A DNA stretch of 64,000 nt from Trichoplax sp. H2 (lineage: Eukaryota; Placozoa; Uniplacotomia; Trichoplacea): assembly GCA_003344405.1 (NCBI GenBank), contig NOWV01000039.1, forward strand, positions 62,001 through 126,000. The letters are read 5' to 3'. Made by a program: the position numbers and the translations under genes. Every line of letters starts with the position of its first letter. Position 1 is the stretch's first letter. Positions 58,901 to 64,000 of the stretch are shown piece after piece. The notes under the pieces are model-generated. The model was given only the letters and a program-made list of their open reading frames with translations. It had not been told where the DNA came from and did no database searches.

Positions 58901-61461
58901 GGTTGGACAGCTATTGTGTGGGCGGCTGATAATGGATACGTGGATACAGTCCGATTGCTGCTAAAGTTCAATGCAAGCGTTGCTATGAAGGATTATGTAT
59001 GGTCTTTCTATAACCTTAATTTACGTAGTCCTGAGCTTTTTACTAATAACTATTTGTGTATATTTTAGGAAGGAAATATCTGTTTGCATTGGTGTGCAAT
59101 GAATGGATCTGCGATGATCACGAGCATTGTATTAAATGCATATAGATCAGCGGTTAATTTACAGAATACGTTTGGAGACACCCCTTTGCACATTGCGGCT
59201 AGGCAAGGAAATCTAGCATGTGTAGAAGTATTACTAGCAGCAGGCAGTGACCAAACCATTACTAACTTCAGGAATCTGAAGCCTTACGAGGTTAGCTTTA
59301 TTAACACTTTAATAAATTGATTATATCTAGCAATCTGTGATCTGTTTCTTATTTACACTTCTCTTGTCTTTAAATAATTGTGAACTTCTGGAGTAGTGCA
59401 CCAGAAAAGGCAGCGAAGTATATAAAGCCTTGTATATAAATCATTGTTCATCAGTTGTCTTAATTGGCACTGGGAGAAAAATTCTATCTGCGTAAGTCAT
59501 CAAATGACTGAGTTCAAAATTAAGAAATATAGCAGTACAATAACTTCAAATGATCACCTTTGTGTCCCATACAATAATTGGTATTACAGGGATATATCTC
59601 GTGGTCGGGAGAGACTTCCGATTAGGTGTATTAATGAGGTTTGTCGGCGTACTTTTCTTAGTTAACTCGACTATAAAATTAAAGCTACAGTACTTTGCAA
59701 AAGTATCTTCAATTTCAATTCACCTGCCACTGTTAGTTTATGTATATGTTATACTGTATAGATAATCTTTAAATACAATCAACTAGATACTACTTAAATT
59801 AATTGTGTCTATCTAAATTATGATATTTTGTAGATCGACGATTGTCCATTACCAGATGACTATCTTTATGTGATCGAAAACTGCGAAACATCGTATCAAC
59901 GTTTAAGCCGCAGTATTAAATTGTTACAGGTTGTAATATAGTGCAATTTCATCAAGCTTTTGTACGATTACTAAACTTTGCCGTTTATCACTCTTATCTC
60001 AAATTTTAGTCGTGCAACTGTAAGGATGACTGTGCTAATAATGGTGTTTGTAGTTGTGGAAGTCGGACAAGCAAGGAAATGATTGCTTATACTAATGTAC
60101 GGAAATAGTTGAAAAATATAAATTTTTAATCTCAATAATGGTGTCGTTATTAATTAACTGACATTGAGTCATAGGTCTACTTTGTGATTGTGCATATTTT
60201 TAGATTCATTATTTATGGTATGCTTTGATTACTTTTTAGGAAGGGCGAATGAAGACTGAGTTACTGTTTAGTGGTAGTCCAGTTATTTATGAATGTAATA
60301 AACAGTGTAGTTGCTGGATGAATTGTCGAAATAGAGTCATACAACATGGCATTAGGTCTGTAACCCCTTTTTTTCGTAGTTATTATTAGATTTTCGATGT
60401 TAGGCAACCGTATCATGATTAAGCGATATTAAAACTTTTTTCTATTGTAATACCTTAGAATCCCTTTGGAAGTATTTAGGACTAAAAGGAAAGGTAACGA
60501 CTACTTCCAATTAAATTTGGTCATTTATACAATGTATCTTTCAGATTCATATTATGTAAGCCATTTTAAGCGTAAAACTTGTGTAATATTTTTGTTACCT
60601 TTAGGATGGGGAGTCAAAACTATGGTTAATGTTCCTGCTGGAACATTTGTTTGCGAGTATGGATTTTTTACTTAAGCTTTCGGAGCCGGTTGATTTGTGG
60701 ATATACATTGGAAAGTGTAGTTTTACTGTAATTATTCGTTAGATATGTAGGTGAAATTATTTCGGACGGCGAAGCAGAGAAGAGAACAGATGACGACAAT
60801 TATATATTTGACTTAGATGTTAAGGTAAAAATGATGTATTCAGTTTTCCTAGTAAATTGGCTACTCGGCTGTTTTTTGCTATTTTACACTGTACTCATAT
60901 TGATATCTTTATACGTCATTTGGAGAGGCCTATTCATATTTAGTTAGTGTGATGGGGGGAAGATGGTTTGATTGTTGTAATTCTCATCCTAGGGTCGAAC
61001 AGAAACTGATTTAAAATGTATTGACGCTCGTAAATATGGAAATGTCGGAAGATTTATTAATCATTCGTGTCATCCAAATTTGGTTCCTGTTCGAGTTTTT
61101 ATTGACTACCAGGTATTTCGTAAATCATGTTGCAACACTTCTATGTATGTGCTCTTAACCCATCATTATGAATACGCGTATATATGTTTTAGGATAGAAG
61201 GTTTCCTAGATTCGCATTTTTTAGTTTGAGAGAATTAGACGCTAATGAAGAATTAAGGTTTGACCATACTGATAATAAAGTGATAGTATTTGTACTCTAT
61301 ATATTTATGCAATAAGGGGTCAATTAATAATCGGACTAACAGTTAATTTGATATTTATGTGATAAATCCGATATAGCTTTGATTACGGCAAGAGGTTTTG
61401 GTCATTAAAGTGTAAAGAATTTCGTTGTTGTTGCGGTGAAGCAAATTGTCATTATTGTTAG
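55974..61461 (+). CDS. EHMT1: Histone H3K9 methyltransferase, G9a/GLP type
   Basis: Twenty-six exons with closing phases encode about 800 aa. Exons: 55974-56058, 56196-56443, 56644-56706, 56831-56913, 57037-57091, 57309-57356, 57445-57541, 57658-57765, 57945-57990, 58132-58226, 58307-58407, 58508-58555, 58654-58728, 58790-58996, 59069-59290, 59397-59431, 59590-59638, 59834-59929, 60010-60096, 60240-60355, 60459-60493, 60605-60656, 60743-60824, 60993-61112, 61193-61257, 61377-61461. Order: Arg/Lys-rich N terminus, the Cys-rich RING-like module of EHMTs ([22 protein letters not shown]), six or seven ankyrin repeats ([22 protein letters not shown]), pre-SET ([16 protein letters not shown]), SET ([32 protein letters not shown]) and Cys-rich post-SET. 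The catalytic NHSC and FDYG motifs are intact. It should mono- and dimethylate H3K9 in the nucleus, with ankyrins reading the mark. A single EHMT is assumed; G9a and GLP cannot be told apart. The least certain junctions are 57445 and 59397. Confidence 0.94.
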
Positions 61462-63013
61462 TATTCAGTAACAAAATACTGTTATATTGTAATTTGCTAT
61501 ATGCGATTTTTTTTATAAAATTTTGATTTATTTAATGTCGTTTTATAATTTTAGATTAAATTTTTTGTGTTACGCGAAAGTTACTAGTAAATCTGGAATT
61601 TGTAATCGAGCTGAGAAGAATCCAAAATGTTTTTAGCTGTGTATTGTTGAGCTGTTATTTAGTATTTGCAAGCAAAATTACATTCGGAAATAGATTCAAG
61701 TTTCTTCTTATTGACTTTGAATGTTTGACTAGTTTAGTTGCTTTCTGAAACCGATGATTGTTTCTCATAATTTATTTGGACTTGTAAGCAATTATAGTTG
61801 TGTACATGACTGAAGGCTATATTTCGTCTTCTGATGTTTATTACAATTCCTGTATTTGGTATTCGTACTACATTTTTACAATTCTACTTTTGCAAAGGTA
61901 ATACGTGTACCAAGTCAGGCTTGACTGTCAGCAAGGACTCTGTCCTGTGACCTCCTCCATATTTTAAGTCTGTTTACTAACTTGATCAAAAAGAACTGTT
62001 TGATAACAAATTGTAACTTTTAGATTTCTGATCATTATAGACCAAAGAAAAATTGAATTTAGTGAAAACAAGAAATATAGATGTTGGTGATTTGCCAAAA
62101 AATTGACGATTTTATTTATTAACTAGTGCTGCCTGGCTTACAAAGTTATCACGGCTAATTAATTAGAACAGTAGCGCTTCTTAGAGAGTATTCATATTTT
62201 GCAGTAATTTACTGGTGCTCTATTTGAAGTAGCGAATGATATTAATTTCCGTTACATTTTCTTTACTTTGTTAATGGCAATAAATCATTTATTTATTTCT
62301 GTCTCGAACAAGGAAAACTGTCCATTACAGTGTTTTATGTAACACTATAACGCGAACCTCTAAGTTGGCGTTTCATTTTACTTTAGACGATATGGTATGA
62401 TTCTTCAGGCCAATCAAGTGACGTTTTTAGAATGCGTAACCATAGTATACTTTGTATTATAGAAATCTGACAAACTTTTGATACGGTGTGCAATGGCTAA
62501 CATTATACTGGGAATACGAGCACTATTTTGAAATTCCAGTTAGCACAAAGTACTGCAATGGCTCACTAATAAAATGTATTTAGCTTCAATTCAGAATAAA
62601 AGCATCAAGTGACATATTAGAGTCGGATATGAAGTATTTGCTGGTAGTGTAATGAGGTTATGCGTGATTTTTGTTGAGAAAATTCTACGGTAAAAGACTC
62701 AGTACTGCAGTACCCTAATAATATTATATAGCGCTAGATGTTCATAACAATAGGCCGTTGCCGGCAATTTTGTACAGTATTGGGTACTGTACAGAGGCCA
62801 GGTATATACTGTAAGTTGGTAATGTACTGTACATATTGCCCGTAATAGTAATACGGAAACTATAGTGGGAAAGTAATATGTACATACTGTACGGTTTACA
62901 GAATATGACTTTGTGCTGTAGTGTAAATCCACGTTGTTGCTAAGAACTGTACAACTGCGAATCTGCGACTTATTTATTTATTACTTTAGATTTTGCCGCT
63001 GCAAAGGCAGTTG
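61462..63013. other. Intergenic between EHMT and ITPA
   Basis: No gene seen. A GTAC-type cluster lies at 62700-62900, ending about 110-150 bp before the ITPA start region. The 77-codon complement frame at 62699-62932 runs through that repeat and is not called. Confidence 0.5.
62700..62900. repeat. GTAC-rich palindromic repeat cluster upstream of ITPA
   Basis: TACTGTAC, GTACAGTA and related half-sites are scattered through 200 bp (for example near 62773, 62785, 62824 and 62885). Less dense than at 31641-32310. Confidence 0.6.
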
Positions 63014-63052
63014 ATGGTTCCCTACTCACCTGAAAACCGGATCTTTAAAATC

Positions 63053-64000
63053 ATGAGAGACTTAGTCTTTATAACTGGTAATGCTAAGAAATTAGAGGAG
63101 GTAAATAAATAATAACTGCTATGCTTGATTAACGTACTCGTATAATAAGACAGCTCTGCGTTCGCATCCAGTACTACTTGATGCTGCATGGTTTTAGTGA
63201 TGTTTGCAGAGAATAGCATTTTGCTTCATTGCATCTCGAAATAGCATGCTGTGGATAGGACATGATAGTTTACTCAAATGTTGTGTAGGCAAATTTTGAC
63301 ACCTTTAATTTCACCATAGCAAATATGATGATATCTGTATTTCGATCTCGAAATTACTGCATAAAAGTAAAAGTAGTTAAAGGGATTCTTTTGTGGCATA
63401 TATTTCATAAAGAGTTAGCAGATAATTGTTATTAATGATTAGCTGAACAAATCTTGAATACGCGTATATCGATGCCTAGCTGATCGTTGATATTGCATTG
63501 TCCTGAAGGTTGTAGCGATACTCGGGAACAGCGTTGGATGGAATTTTACTGCTAGAAAAATCGATTGTAAGCTGAATGATTATATATCAATATATAAGTA
63601 ATAGTACTTCTACTCGTAAGTAGGCCGCTGGATGAGAGTTGGAAAGCGGACGTGCAAACTGTTACATGAAGAAGCAACTATTAGTCAATTGTCGTTATAA
63701 TTTTAAAACACTTTTAAAGCCTTTTAATATTAGAGACTGTATTGTCAGAGTTGGCAGTTTGGCCTACTACTTGTATGATTATTCAATTCATGTTTCATAG
63801 AGTAAGATTTAGTAACCCAGTCCCATTTACCGTAGAGCTTAAAATACGACTATACGAAATTCGAGCAATTACGTATTAACAATATTTATTTCGAATTTAT
63901 GTCATCTTGCTTACCCTACTTTTACGATATGATTTACGACATTAGTGCCTGAATTCCAAGGCGAAAGCGATGAAATATCAAGAGAGAAATGCAAAGCAGC
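63053..64000 (+). CDS. ITPA: Inosine triphosphate pyrophosphatase, 5' exons (cut by window end)
   Basis: Three exons with closing phases: 63053-63100 (MRDLVFITGNAKKLEE), 63509-63566 (VVAILGNSVGWNFTARKID) and 63946 to the window end (LPEFQGESDEISREKC). They match the N-terminal third of HAM1/ITPA proteins, including the nucleotide-binding FxTGNAxKLEE motif and the DLPE(F/Y)QGExxEI segment. The enzyme hydrolyses ITP, dITP and XTP to monophosphates in the cytosol and keeps the nucleotide pool clean of deaminated purines. An in-frame ATG at 63014 would add 13 residues; the ATG at 63053 fits family length better. The remaining exons lie outside the window. Confidence 0.93.

Noticed and set aside
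63772-63850. Stretch reading VPFTVELKIRL that resembles an ITPA segment
   Set aside because: The exon 63509-63566 already supplies that segment in correct phase, and this stretch lacks a usable donor.

Overview
The window looks like nuclear DNA of a small-genome, early-branching animal. It is AT-rich, with long gene-poor stretches and genes broken into many short exons by introns of roughly 70-800 bp. The housekeeping genes are clearly animal-type: MAP kinase kinase 7, APC8/CDC23, a G9a/GLP-type histone methyltransferase, a calumenin-like protein and ITPA. A placozoan (Trichoplax or Hoilungia type) fits best, but that is an inference from composition, compactness and gene content; no marker gene proves it.

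Region 1-19.3 kb is a tandem, birth-and-death cluster of secreted MAM/EGF/trypsin proteases. It holds the 3' end of one gene whose active-site pocket has changed (1-352), a decayed protease pseudogene (about 690-1743), a decayed 5'-half pseudogene (5554-6825), and one intact 17-exon gene (10186-18495). The intact gene has the order signal peptide, MAM, MAM, EGF, EGF, MAM, MAM, trypsin, and every intron phase closes. The 5' and 3' flanks are duplicated too, and a probable solo LTR sits inside one 5' copy.

Region 19.3-27.4 kb is a gene desert except for a compact single-exon gene at 25422-25679. It encodes a secreted precursor ending in KK, a short peptide and a terminal WFG, which is the layout of an amidated neuropeptide. 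I regard this as the best novelty candidate.

Region 27.4-45 kb carries, on the minus strand, MAP2K7 (12 exons), an intronless ER-lumen CREC-family Ca-binding protein and a second small secreted protein. CDC23/APC8 follows on the plus strand (14 exons, 549 aa). Clusters of a palindromic GTAC-rich motif (TACTGTACAGTA) begin at 31.6 kb and recur, mostly in 5' flanks, to 62.9 kb. A long near-perfect hairpin lies at 33.8 kb between two direct repeats.

Region 45-64 kb holds an unidentified minus-strand gene fragment (46.6-47.3 kb), a single-pass membrane-protein exon with a decayed copy beside it (49.9-50.6 kb), a minisatellite of about 90 bp units (51.54-53.26 kb), the EHMT gene (26 exons, 800 aa) and the first three exons of ITPA, cut by the window end.

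Exon coordinates were derived by hand from reading frame, GT/AG sites, phase continuity and remembered family sequences. No alignment or search was run.
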